Positions 1-6,640 of a DNA stretch of 20,667 nucleotides are shown one piece after another. Each line of letters starts with the position of its first letter. Positions within the stretch are counted from its first letter, which is position 1. Source of the DNA: Accumulibacter sp032229525 (GTDB lineage Bacteria; Pseudomonadota; Gammaproteobacteria; Burkholderiales; Rhodocyclaceae); assembly GCF_032229525.1 (NCBI RefSeq), contig NZ_JAVTWB010000009.1:1-20667 (forward strand), given 5' to 3'. A program made the translations under genes and the position numbers. The notes beneath the pieces are model-generated. The model was not told where the DNA came from. It did not search any database and worked only from the letters and a program-made list of their open reading frames with translations.

Positions 1-201
1 GTCGCGGAGCAGGTAAAGGCAATGAAAGAGCAGGAAATGGCGCTGGAACAACCCGCGGGGACTGTTGAAATAATGCTCGTCGAAAAAGCTAACCTTGCGC
101 GCCGCCAGCTCTTTCAGCAGATCGTGTTCCGACAAACCCGCCGGACGTCTATCGAGAATCTCATGAAGAGTGATCAGTAAGGTTTCGATGCCAAAGTACA
201 T
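1..201 (-). CDS. DnaJ-related protein, N-terminal part (cut by window edge)
   Basis: The reverse strand from 201 encodes 67 residues that run off the window, beginning MYFGIETLLITLHEIL. The segment GLSEHDLLKEL followed by LFQRHFLLFHCLYLLRD matches my memory of the N-terminal domain of DNA-J related proteins (an 'sEyeLL...LFrrHFllFHaLY' pattern), which in complete members precedes a C-terminal J domain. That J domain would lie outside the window, so chaperone involvement is inferred. The start is set by an in-frame stop about 50 bp upstream and this being the first ATG; the ribosome binding site is weak. The next gene upstream on the same strand (stop at 301) is 99 bp away. An unrelated helical protein is the alternative. 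Confidence 0.6.
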   Translation of the reverse strand, partial: MYFGIETLLITLHEILDRRPAGLSEHDLLKELAARKVSFFDEHYFNSPRGLFQRHFLLFHCLYLLRD

Positions 202-270
202 GTGAGAGCGGCTGTGCCCGAGTTTTTGTGCGAACGGGGTTTCGTTCAATTAAGGGAGGTTTGGTCCGAA

Positions 271-286
271 TGGTCTGTCCCCTATT
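271..286 (+). repeat. Possible REP/RAYT-type repeat remnant
   Basis: The segment reads TGGTCTGTCCCCTATT. The core GGTCTGTCCCC resembles a motif seen repeatedly in intergenic repeats associated with IS200-like REP transposases in proteobacteria. No second copy lies in this window and no transposase is present, so this is only a recognition from memory. It lies between two minus-strand genes in a locally AT-richer stretch. Confidence 0.2.
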
Positions 287-300
287 GCTCTATTGCCGAG

Positions 301-699
301 TCATTTTTCGACTTCTATCCATTCGATATCTGTTATCTCTGGATCCGATGAAAGTACATTACCCATGGCGGTCACAACGCGCGTGAGTTCATGTGTCGCA
401 TCGATCTTTTTGAAGAGTTTTCGGATGATCGGTGTTGCTGGCTCGGTGAAGCACAAGAACTCATCGTCATCGCCATCTTGATGCCCACAACAAATGGCCA
501 GTCGGAATCCATCGTTCTTGATAGGAATGTACCATCCCCAATCTTCCGCACTGATTTCTTCCGTCTCGATGCCATGCGGCCTTAGTTTATCGACGAGATA
601 CTCAGCCAGCCGCTTGCCCCAGAGTCCTGGGTTGAGCTGCTCTTCTTCGTCATCGTACGGAGGGAAGTTCTTTGATCGAAACGCTACTTGAGTCTTCAT
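301..699 (-). CDS. Conserved hypothetical protein, low-GC orphan
   Basis: This is a 132-residue soluble acidic protein with no signal peptide or membrane segment. The N-terminal part carries RSKNFPPYDDEEEQLNPGLW, then a helix GKRLAEYLVDKLRPHGI, a W/Y-rich patch EDWGWYIP, CCGH, and a helical C-terminal half. The layout suggests a small alpha/beta domain. I recall similar uncharacterised proteins scattered through proteobacteria but no named family. The ATG at 699 is supported by GGAGG about 6 nt upstream on the minus strand. The gene is about 49% GC by hand count against about 63% in neighbours, consistent with recent acquisition. Function is unknown; immunity-type or cassette-borne proteins often have this size and character, but nothing here proves either. 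Confidence 0.75.
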   Translation of the reverse strand: MKTQVAFRSKNFPPYDDEEEQLNPGLWGKRLAEYLVDKLRPHGIETEEISAEDWGWYIPIKNDGFRLAICCGHQDGDDDEFLCFTEPATPIIRKLFKKIDATHELTRVVTAMGNVLSSDPEITDIEWIEVEK

Positions 700-1050
700 C
701 GTATTCCTCCACCGAACCTTGTTCTAGAGCGACCGCTGTTGCGCCATCACTCCGGTGCGTGTTGATGCTATACAGTACCAAAACAATCGTGTAAGGCGGC
801 ACATTGCAATGTAGGACGATAGCCTGCCCCCGGCTAGCGTCAGTGGCTGCTTTTCGCACACTTTCCAGCCTCCGTTCGTGGCCGATTGTACTCATCCAGA
901 GGTTGAGCCGAAAGCAGCCGTTGGGCCGACGGGAGAACAATCAGACCTTGCAAAGGTTTGTTTTGTGATGTTCCCAGAGGCTATTGACACGGCGCCCGAA
1001 CGGCACAACTTTACCGCCGTCGGGCTTGATCGTTAGCTGGTTCACGTGCC
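700..1050. other. Gene-free region with attC-like hairpin
   Basis: These 351 bp lie between two divergent genes, and I see no credible coding region. An imperfect inverted repeat pairs GCCCGAACGGC (994-1004) with GCCGTCGGGC (1016-1025), leaving one unpaired A in the left arm. GTTAGCT (1032-1038) follows a few bases later, and the ATG of the next gene lies 12 nt beyond. The arrangement recalls the L''/L' arms with an extrahelical base plus the R' core of an integron attC site. However, GTTAGCT deviates from GTTRRRY and I cannot find a matching RYYYAAC box on the left. The rest should hold promoters for both flanking genes, but no strong -35/-10 pair stands out. Confidence 0.4.
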
Positions 1051-1416
1051 ATGCAAGAAGACCTTTCCACCGAAGTCAGCCGTACCACCCTGCGGGCCGT
1101 GAAGGTCGCGCACACGATCGTTTGGGCTTTCTTCGCTACTTGCGTCATCGCCATGCCGATCGCTTCCTGGCATGGCGAGCACCGGGTTGCGGCATGGCTG
1201 GCGGCAATTGTCCTGGTCGAGGTCGCGGTACTGGCGGTCAATGGCTGGCGCTGTCCGTTGACCTCTGTGGCGTCGCGATACACCGACGATCGCCGCGAGA
1301 ACTTCGACATCTACCTCCCGCTATGGCTGGCCAGGCACAACAAGCTGATCTTCGGTAGCCTGTACTTCGCCGGCCTTGCTTATGCCGTGGCCCAGTGGGC
1401 ACAGGCGTCGGGCTAG
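1051..1416 (+). CDS. Small inner-membrane protein, three predicted helices
   Basis: This 121-residue protein has three hydrophobic segments at about 17-38, 46-63 and 98-116, so it should sit in the inner membrane. Between helices 2 and 3 is NGWRCPLTSV followed by a charged loop and NFDIYLPLWLARHNK. The WxCPLT pattern after a helix faintly resembles DUF2784-type membrane proteins, but the rest differs and I do not assign it. The ATG at 1051 is the first good start, with no clear Shine-Dalgarno sequence. It follows the attC-like hairpin by 12 nt from the GTTAGCT core. Downstream it converges on the Old Yellow Enzyme gene across 124 bp. Function is unknown. Confidence 0.7.
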   Translation: MQEDLSTEVSRTTLRAVKVAHTIVWAFFATCVIAMPIASWHGEHRVAAWLAAIVLVEVAVLAVNGWRCPLTSVASRYTDDRRENFDIYLPLWLARHNKLIFGSLYFAGLAYAVAQWAQASG

Positions 1417-1540
1417 CATCCGGCCCATTTGGCTGCCAGCCGGCCTCGAAGCGGTCCAGCGGCGGTAGTGCGTGATGGCCCCGCTGCGAGGGCACAGCAG
1501 GGCGGCGAGCGAATCCACTTTGGCGTGACTGAAAGCCTGA

Positions 1541-2611
1541 TCAGGCGTTCAAGGCCGGGTAATCCGTATAGCCGGCGGCTCCCGGCGTGTAGAAGGTGGC
1601 CGGGTTGGGTTTGTTGAGCGGGGCGTCCAGCTTGATGCGGGCGGGAAGATCCGGATTGGCCAGGAAACTGGTGCCGAAGGCAACGGCGTCGAGTTTGCCG
1701 GCGGCAATCGCCTGTTCTGCCTCGTCCGCCGTGTAGCCCATATTGCCGATCAGCGTACCCTTGTAGTTCATCCGCACTGGGGTCATGACATCACCGGTTT
1801 GCTGACGGAAGAAATCGGCGCGCATCAGGTGCAGATAGGCCAGGTCGAAGTCGTTGAGCCGCCGCGCAAGCCATGTCGCCAGTGCGACCGGATCGCTGTC
1901 GATCATGCTGTTGTAGCTGTTCAGGGGCGAGATGCGCAGTCCGACCCGATCGCTGCCCCACACCGCGCTGACCGCCCCGATGACTTCGAGCAACAGCCGC
2001 GCACGATTTTCCAGGGAGCCGCCGTAGGGGCCACTGCGCTGGTTTGCCCCGTCGCGCAGGAATTCGTCGAGCAGGTAGCCGTTGGCGCCGTGCACTTCGA
2101 CGCCGTCAAAACCGGCGGCCTTGGCGTATTCGGCCGCCTTTCTGAATCCATCGACGATGCCGGGGAGTTCGTCGTCGCGCAGTTCACGTGGCGTGACGTA
2201 GGGCTTCTTGCCCGCGGGCGTTTGCACTTCGTCGCCGGTGATCTCAATGGCGCTGGGGGCGACAGGTTGCTTGCCGCCGTTGAGCAGCGGATGACAGGCT
2301 CGCCCACCGTGCCAGATCTGCAGGAAGATCCGGCCGCCGGCGGCGTGGACGGCATCGGTCACGAGCCTCCAGCCAGCGGCGTGGGCCGCCGAGTAGATGC
2401 CGGGCTCCATCCAGAAGGCCGAGTGGCCCGCCATCGCCATCGTCGCTTCAGCAACGATCAGTCCGGCGCTGGCGCGTTGCGCATAGTATTCCGCCATCAG
2501 CGCCGTCGGGACATGTTCGGCGTCCGCTCGGCAACGCGTCAGCGGTGCCATCAGGATGCGGTTCGGGGCCTTGACGGCGCCCAGCTGGAGCGGGGTAAAC
2601 AGGCTGTTCAT
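1541..2611 (-). CDS. Old Yellow Enzyme family NADH:flavin oxidoreductase (NemA-like)
   Basis: A 356-residue TIM-barrel FMN enzyme of the usual family length, expected to reduce activated C=C or nitro groups in the cytosol using NAD(P)H. Visible motifs are MAPLTRCRA with Thr25 near the flavin, LQIWHGGR (Gln98), the substrate-binding HGANGYLLDEFL with His174, Asn177 and Tyr179, and RSGPYGGSLENRARLLLEV. The His/Asn pair is the NemA/morphinone-reductase type rather than the His/His type. The ATG at 2611 is chosen because the protein then begins MNSLFTPLQLGAVKAPNRI, as family members do, with GAGAAAG upstream; the reading frame stays open further upstream and through the gap, but that part is not homologous. 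It appears monocistronic. The natural substrate cannot be told from sequence. Confidence 0.93.
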   Translation of the reverse strand: MNSLFTPLQLGAVKAPNRILMAPLTRCRADAEHVPTALMAEYYAQRASAGLIVAEATMAMAGHSAFWMEPGIYSAAHAAGWRLVTDAVHAAGGRIFLQIWHGGRACHPLLNGGKQPVAPSAIEITGDEVQTPAGKKPYVTPRELRDDELPGIVDGFRKAAEYAKAAGFDGVEVHGANGYLLDEFLRDGANQRSGPYGGSLENRARLLLEVIGAVSAVWGSDRVGLRISPLNSYNSMIDSDPVALATWLARRLNDFDLAYLHLMRADFFRQQTGDVMTPVRMNYKGTLIGNMGYTADEAEQAIAAGKLDAVAFGTSFLANPDLPARIKLDAPLNKPNPATFYTPGAAGYTDYPALNA

Positions 2612-2813
2612 CAGTCGCTTTCTCGTTGAATTGGCGAAGGCGAATGGTAGCCGATGTGAGCTGATTGCCGACCACGTGTCGCACTCGGCGTCCCACCTCT
2701 GCACCCTGCAGCGCCTCAAGGCAGCGTTCGAGACGCTCACACTGCGAACCTGCTCAACGACGCGCTTCTGCTGCCCGAATTGCTGACGCGAACGCCGGGT
2801 CGGCCACCGCTTC

Positions 2814-2868
2814 CCGCCTCGGCTGTCGCACTCCGGTGGCCCGTGCCATAATGGCCCATGGAACCTCA
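2814..2868 (+). repeat. Left copy of 55-bp exact repeat flanking the gap
   Basis: These 55 bp are identical to 2969-3023, on the other side of a 100-N run, and end exactly where the Ns begin. The pattern is what an assembler leaves when two contigs sharing a k-mer-length end are scaffolded without being merged. It need not be a biological repeat. Confidence 0.95.
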
Positions 2869-2968
2869 NNNNNNNNNNNNNNNNNNNNNNNNNNNNNNNN
2901 NNNNNNNNNNNNNNNNNNNNNNNNNNNNNNNNNNNNNNNNNNNNNNNNNNNNNNNNNNNNNNNNNNNN
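2869..2968. other. Assembly gap of exactly 100 N
   Basis: One hundred consecutive N bases, the conventional placeholder for a scaffold gap of unknown size. The gap lies in the divergent intergenic region between the Old Yellow Enzyme and peroxiredoxin genes, so no gene is clearly broken by it. Any open frame drawn across it is not meaningful. Confidence 0.99.
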
Positions 2969-3023
2969 CCGCCTCGGCTGTCGCACTCCGGTGGCCCGTG
3001 CCATAATGGCCCATGGAACCTCA
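2969..3023 (+). repeat. Right copy of 55-bp exact repeat flanking the gap
   Basis: Identical over all 55 bases to 2814-2868 and beginning at the first base after the Ns. If the two copies are one and the same sequence, the true distance between the flanking genes is about 155 bp shorter than shown. Confidence 0.95.
2978..3007 (+). promoter_or_regulatory. Possible sigma70 promoter for the peroxiredoxin gene
   Basis: CATAAT at 3002-3007 matches five of six -10 positions. The best -35 candidate 18 bp upstream, CTGTCG at 2978-2983, matches only three of six. A transcript from here would have a leader of about 50 nt. The box lies inside the 55-bp duplicated sequence, so an identical copy exists left of the gap. 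Confidence 0.3.
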
Positions 3024-3062
3024 AGAGTTCATGATTTCTTAACTCAACGAAGGAGAACCAAG

Positions 3063-3587
3063 ATGCGCAATCGTGTCCCGAACGTAACTTTCAAGACCCG
3101 CGTCCGCAATGATGCCCTGGGCGGGGCGAACCCCTTCGAGTGGAAGGACCTGAACAGCGACGAGCTTTTCAAGGGCAAGAACGTCGTCGTGTTTTCGCTG
3201 CCCGGCGCCTTTACCCCGACCTGCTCGACTTCCCATCTGCCGCGCTATGAAGAACTCTACGAGGAATTCAAAGGGCAGGGCGTCGATGCCGTCGTCTGCG
3301 TTTCGGTCAACGACGCTTTCGTCATGTACCAGTGGGGCAAGAGCCAGAACGCCAAGAACGTTTTCCTGCTGCCGGATGGCAACGGCGAGTTCACTCGCAA
3401 GATGGGCATGCTGGTCGACAAGCACAACCTCGGCTTCGGTCAGCGTAGCTGGCGCTATTCGATGTACGTTGAAGACGGCGAAATCAAGCAGGTCTTTTCG
3501 GAAAAAGGCTTCGAGGATAACTGCCCGACCGACCCCTTCGAAGTATCCGACGCCGATACCATGCTGAAGTATCTGAAGAGCCGCTGA
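3063..3587 (+). CDS. Peroxiredoxin, Prx5 family
   Basis: A 174-residue thioredoxin-fold peroxidase expected to reduce hydrogen peroxide and alkyl hydroperoxides in the cytosol. The active-site motif PGAFTPTCSTSHLPRY places Thr51 and the peroxidatic Cys54. Arg131 in RSWRYSM fits the conserved active-site Arg. Cys154 in EDNCPTDPFEVSDADTM lies where some Prx5 enzymes carry the resolving cysteine; Cys79 is buried in a strand. It matches the peroxiredoxin part of bacterial Prx5-Grx hybrids but has no glutaredoxin domain. The ATG at 3063 is chosen for its AAGGAG ribosome site 8 nt upstream; a longer in-frame start at 2991 lies inside the duplicated repeat. It converges with glutathione reductase, suggesting glutathione or glutaredoxin as reductant (inference). 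Confidence 0.94.
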   Translation: MRNRVPNVTFKTRVRNDALGGANPFEWKDLNSDELFKGKNVVVFSLPGAFTPTCSTSHLPRYEELYEEFKGQGVDAVVCVSVNDAFVMYQWGKSQNAKNVFLLPDGNGEFTRKMGMLVDKHNLGFGQRSWRYSMYVEDGEIKQVFSEKGFEDNCPTDPFEVSDADTMLKYLKSR

Positions 3588-3638
3588 TCACCAGGGTTTG
3601 ACTCAGGGAGGCCGCTAAGGCCTTCCCTGATCAGCGGC
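3580..3638. terminator. Nested inverted repeats between converging prx and gor genes
   Basis: An outer perfect 11-bp inverted repeat pairs GCCGCTGATCA (3580-3590, covering the prx stop codon) with TGATCAGCGGC (3628-3638). Inside, 3603-3630 forms a second hairpin, TCAGGGAGGCC against GGCCTTCCCTGA with one bulge. The two share bases 3628-3630, so they partly compete. There is no U-tract on either strand, so it may act as an mRNA 3' end stabiliser or a weak bidirectional terminator rather than a classic intrinsic terminator. Confidence 0.5.
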
Positions 3639-3700
3639 GATTCGCCGTCAGCCGGCCGCCTCACCCCAGGCCAACCAGGCCGGCCAGGCCACGGCCAGGC

Positions 3701-5059
3701 TCAATCTTCGCTCCACGGCTCACGCATGGTGACGAATTCCTCGGCGGCGGTGGGGTGTATGCCGATGGTGCTATCGAAGGCGGCTTTGGTGGCTCCCGCG
3801 CGCATGGCGATGGCGATACCCTGCATGATCTCGCCGGCATCCGGTCCCATCATGTGCACGCCGACCACGCGGTCACTGGCCTGGTCCACGATCAGTTTCA
3901 TGAAGGTCTTTTCGTCGCGCCCGCTGATGGTGTGTTTCATCGGTTTGAAGGTGGATTTGAACAGGCGGATACGACCGAACCTGGCTCGCGCTTCCTCCTC
4001 GGTGAAACCGACCGTGCCGATATTCGGCTGGCAGAATACCGCCGTCGGGATGAAGTCGTAGTCCACCGTGTTTTCCAGCCCGCCGAACTGGCGCCGGGCG
4101 AAGGACATCCCTTCGGCCAGCGCGACCGGGGTCAGCTCCATGCCGCCGGTGACGTCTCCCAGAGCGAAAATGCTGGGTTCTGAGGTTCGGTAGTCGTCGT
4201 CGACGTCGATGGTGCCGTCTTCGCGGAGCTTCACGTTCACACTCTCCAGCCCCAGGCCTTGCAGGTTGGCTTTGCGCCCCGTGGCGTAGAGCACCGTATC
4301 GACTTCGATGGCGGTGCCGTCCGTCAGCTCTACCTGCAGGCCACCGGAAGCCGTGGCGATGGACTCCACATTGACCTCGAAGCGCAGGTCCACGCCGGTC
4401 TTGCGGATTTCCTGGGCAGCATGCGCCCGGATATCGGCATCGAAGCCGCGCAGGAAGAGCGGCCCGCGGTAGAGCTGCGTGACCTGGGCACCGAGGCCAT
4501 TGAAGATGCCGGCAAATTCCACCGCGATGTAACCGCCGCCGACGATGGCCAGACGCTGGGGAAAACGCTCCAGGTCGAAAACCTCGTTCGAGCTGATGGC
4601 ATGCTCGCTACCGGGAAACTCCGGAATGTGCGGCCAGCCGCCGGTGGCGATGAGGATCTTTCCCGCCGTATAGCGCTGCTCGCCGACGGCTACCGTGTGG
4701 GCATCGACGATGCGCGCACGGCCATTGATCACGTCGGCCTGCACGCCGGCCAGCAGCTTGTCGTAGATGGCGTTGAGGCGGGATATTTCGGTCTTCTTGT
4801 TGTCGCGCAGGGTGGCCCAGTCGAAAGGCGGGTTGCCGCTGTTCCAGCCGAAATTTCGCGCATCCTTGAAGGCTTTACCGAATTCGGAAGCGTAGACGTA
4901 GAGTTTTTTCGGCACGCAGCCGACGTTCACGCAGGTGCCGCCCATGTAGCGGTCTTCGGCAACCGCCACCCTGGCGCCAAAGCCGGCCGCCATGCGCGCC
5001 GCGCGCACGCCGCCCGAGCCAGCGCCGATGACGAACAGATCGTAGTCATGATTTTGCAC
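3701..5059 (-). CDS. gor: Glutathione-disulfide reductase
   Basis: A 452-residue FAD enzyme that regenerates reduced glutathione with NADPH in the cytosol. It has an N-terminal FAD fold GAGSGGVRAAR, the redox disulfide GGTCVNVGCVPKK (Cys43, Cys48), an NADPH fold GGGYIAVEFAGIF at about 174-186, and Arg198 and Arg204, which mark NADPH rather than NADH preference and fall at the E. coli Gor positions. The C-terminal HPTAAEE supplies His435 and Glu440 for the partner subunit active site of the dimer. The start is a GTG at 5059 with AGGAGG eight nt upstream. It lies 48 bp downstream of the ASK-like gene on the same strand with no clear terminator between, so co-transcription is possible. It converges with the peroxiredoxin gene. 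Confidence 0.96.
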   Translation of the reverse strand: MQNHDYDLFVIGAGSGGVRAARMAAGFGARVAVAEDRYMGGTCVNVGCVPKKLYVYASEFGKAFKDARNFGWNSGNPPFDWATLRDNKKTEISRLNAIYDKLLAGVQADVINGRARIVDAHTVAVGEQRYTAGKILIATGGWPHIPEFPGSEHAISSNEVFDLERFPQRLAIVGGGYIAVEFAGIFNGLGAQVTQLYRGPLFLRGFDADIRAHAAQEIRKTGVDLRFEVNVESIATASGGLQVELTDGTAIEVDTVLYATGRKANLQGLGLESVNVKLREDGTIDVDDDYRTSEPSIFALGDVTGGMELTPVALAEGMSFARRQFGGLENTVDYDFIPTAVFCQPNIGTVGFTEEEARARFGRIRLFKSTFKPMKHTISGRDEKTFMKLIVDQASDRVVGVHMMGPDAGEIMQGIAIAMRAGATKAAFDSTIGIHPTAAEEFVTMREPWSED

Positions 5060-5067
5060 AGCTGTTT

Positions 5068-5073
5068 CCTCCT
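5068..5073 (-). promoter_or_regulatory. Consensus Shine-Dalgarno fixing the GTG start of gor
   Basis: AGGAGG on the minus strand lies eight nt before the GTG at 5059. It is the strongest ribosome site in this part of the window and settles the start, since no in-frame ATG exists nearby. Confidence 0.85.
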
Positions 5074-5107
5074 GATTTTGTTATCCGGTCTACCCGTGTC
5101 GAAGCCG

Positions 5108-6640
5108 CTAGCCGGAACGCAACGCGGCATTGCTGGCCAGCAGATCATGTAGCTTGCGACCCTGCTCCTGGCGGGTGTCCTGCATCCATTGAGGAACGGA
5201 CAGCGCATTCGCTGCAGCCTCCCAGTGAGTCATGGCCGCCGCGTCGCCGAGCCCCAGCGCCGCTTCCCAGAGGGTGGCGACCACCCAGAAATGCTTTTGC
5301 GGATCGTCGCTCTCGCTTTCGGCCACGGGCGTGGCCAGACGAACGACCTCGCGTCGGATGCGCTTGGCCTGGACCGAATCGGCGATGGCCTCGTCGAGCT
5401 CTCCGGCGCGCAGCGATTCGCCTGCCCTGAGGTCGAGGAGGAAGGCCAGATTGATTCCGTTGTACCAGTCCTGCTTGAGGTGGAAGCCGCGCCGGTAACT
5501 GGCGATCGTTTCTTCCAGATCTTCCAGGTGCGAGCGCTGTTCCCATAGCCGCTTGTGGATAGCGCCCCAGAGGCCCAGGGTTTCGGGATCGTTGGTTGTC
5601 GCAGGCCCGAGCACCTCCAGGATCCCGCAGGCTTCGAGCAGTGCCGCTTCGGCGGTGGGCAGCTTCGACTTGTAGGTGGCCAGAGCCAACTGCTGGACGA
5701 CAAAGGGGTCGTTGGGGCGTTGCTTGCGCACTTCACGCAGCAAGGCCATGGCCCGCGGGAAATTGCTCGGGCGACCGTCTCGAGGATTGATGGCGGACAG
5801 GGCCTGGTCCAGCAGCGCCTTGCTGGTCGGGGGCTGGGGAGCATTGCTGTCGCCGGTTCCCGACCCGGTTTCTGCGTCAGGGATTTCCGCCCCGCTGCCA
5901 GCAAAGTCGCTTGCAGGGGTCGAGCTTGAGCTCGTGCCGCGCCGCCCTGAGGGCGTTGCGAAAGGGACTGCGCCGCCAGTGGCCGTCCCCGATAGAGCCG
6001 GCGAGAAACCCCTCGCGGCCGCATCCGATGGTGAGCCGGCCAGCCCCGAATTGCGCGTCGCACGAACTGGCGGCGCAGCTCGAGGTGCACTCGTGCGCGC
6101 ACCGACCGCTGACGGCGCCACGCGCGTCATGCCGCGTTGTGGTGGCTGCAGATCCTGCAGAAAGGTGTAGACCGGGCTGTCGGTGGCCGGCTTGCTCATC
6201 GCATTGCGGATGGCTTCGGCCAGCGCGTCGCGGAAGCGTCTGGCCTCCTGCGCGCCGACGTCCTCGCCGAGATGCTTGTAGGTCTGGATGACGATGTGGC
6301 CGACATCGAAGGGATATTTGAACTGCGATTCGGCGACGATGATCGTCGTTCCCGGGCGCAGACCGTAGCGCACGCCGAGTTCGAAAGCGGCATTGACGTT
6401 GTAGGTGGAGAGGTCGGCGATCACCAGGTCGGCTTGCAGGAGCATCTCGTACATCGGCAGATCGATGGTGCCGGTGTGCGGGATTTCGTCGGCGCGGATG
6501 CACTTCAGGCCGGCGGCTTCCACCGCCTCCTTGATGATTGCGTAGGAGGCGTCCAGGTCGAGCACCCGGCCGTCCGTGTAGTCGGTTTTCTTGCCGAAGC
6601 CCTGGACGACGAAGCAGAGCTTTTCACTCGCCTCGCTCAC
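5108..6640 (-). CDS. ASK-like sensor/scaffold: DRHyd-type domain plus MAP3K TRAFs-binding (TPR) domain
   Basis: A 510-residue cytosolic protein. Residues 7-125 form a Rossmann-like deoxyribohydrolase/deoxyribosyltransferase-type domain: CFVVQGFG, RADEI, PMYEMLLQADLVIADLSTYN and AAFELGVRYGL, where Glu87 of ELG is at the usual catalytic position and Asp76 and Asn81 are plausible ligand residues. Residues 172-273 are a Pro/Ala/Ser/Thr-rich linker. Residues 275-510 are helical, with DPETLGLWGAIHKRLW (351-366) and DWYNGINLAFLLDLR, hallmarks of the MAP3K TRAFs-binding/DUF4071 repeat domain. The order resembles the N-terminal half of animal ASK kinases; there is no kinase. The GTG start overlaps the patatin stop by 4 bp (GTGA), implying translational coupling. 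A signalling or conflict role is inferred; a catalytic nucleotide hydrolase is the alternative. Confidence 0.85.
   Translation of the reverse strand: MSEASEKLCFVVQGFGKKTDYTDGRVLDLDASYAIIKEAVEAAGLKCIRADEIPHTGTIDLPMYEMLLQADLVIADLSTYNVNAAFELGVRYGLRPGTTIIVAESQFKYPFDVGHIVIQTYKHLGEDVGAQEARRFRDALAEAIRNAMSKPATDSPVYTFLQDLQPPQRGMTRVAPSAVGARTSAPRAAPPVRATRNSGLAGSPSDAAARGFSPALSGTATGGAVPFATPSGRRGTSSSSTPASDFAGSGAEIPDAETGSGTGDSNAPQPPTSKALLDQALSAINPRDGRPSNFPRAMALLREVRKQRPNDPFVVQQLALATYKSKLPTAEAALLEACGILEVLGPATTNDPETLGLWGAIHKRLWEQRSHLEDLEETIASYRRGFHLKQDWYNGINLAFLLDLRAGESLRAGELDEAIADSVQAKRIRREVVRLATPVAESESDDPQKHFWVVATLWEAALGLGDAAAMTHWEAAANALSVPQWMQDTRQEQGRKLHDLLASNAALRSG

Noticed and set aside
1541..3004. A single 487-residue minus-strand protein spanning the N run
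   Set aside because: The homologous Old Yellow Enzyme begins at 2611; everything upstream, including the unknown bases, only happens to stay open.
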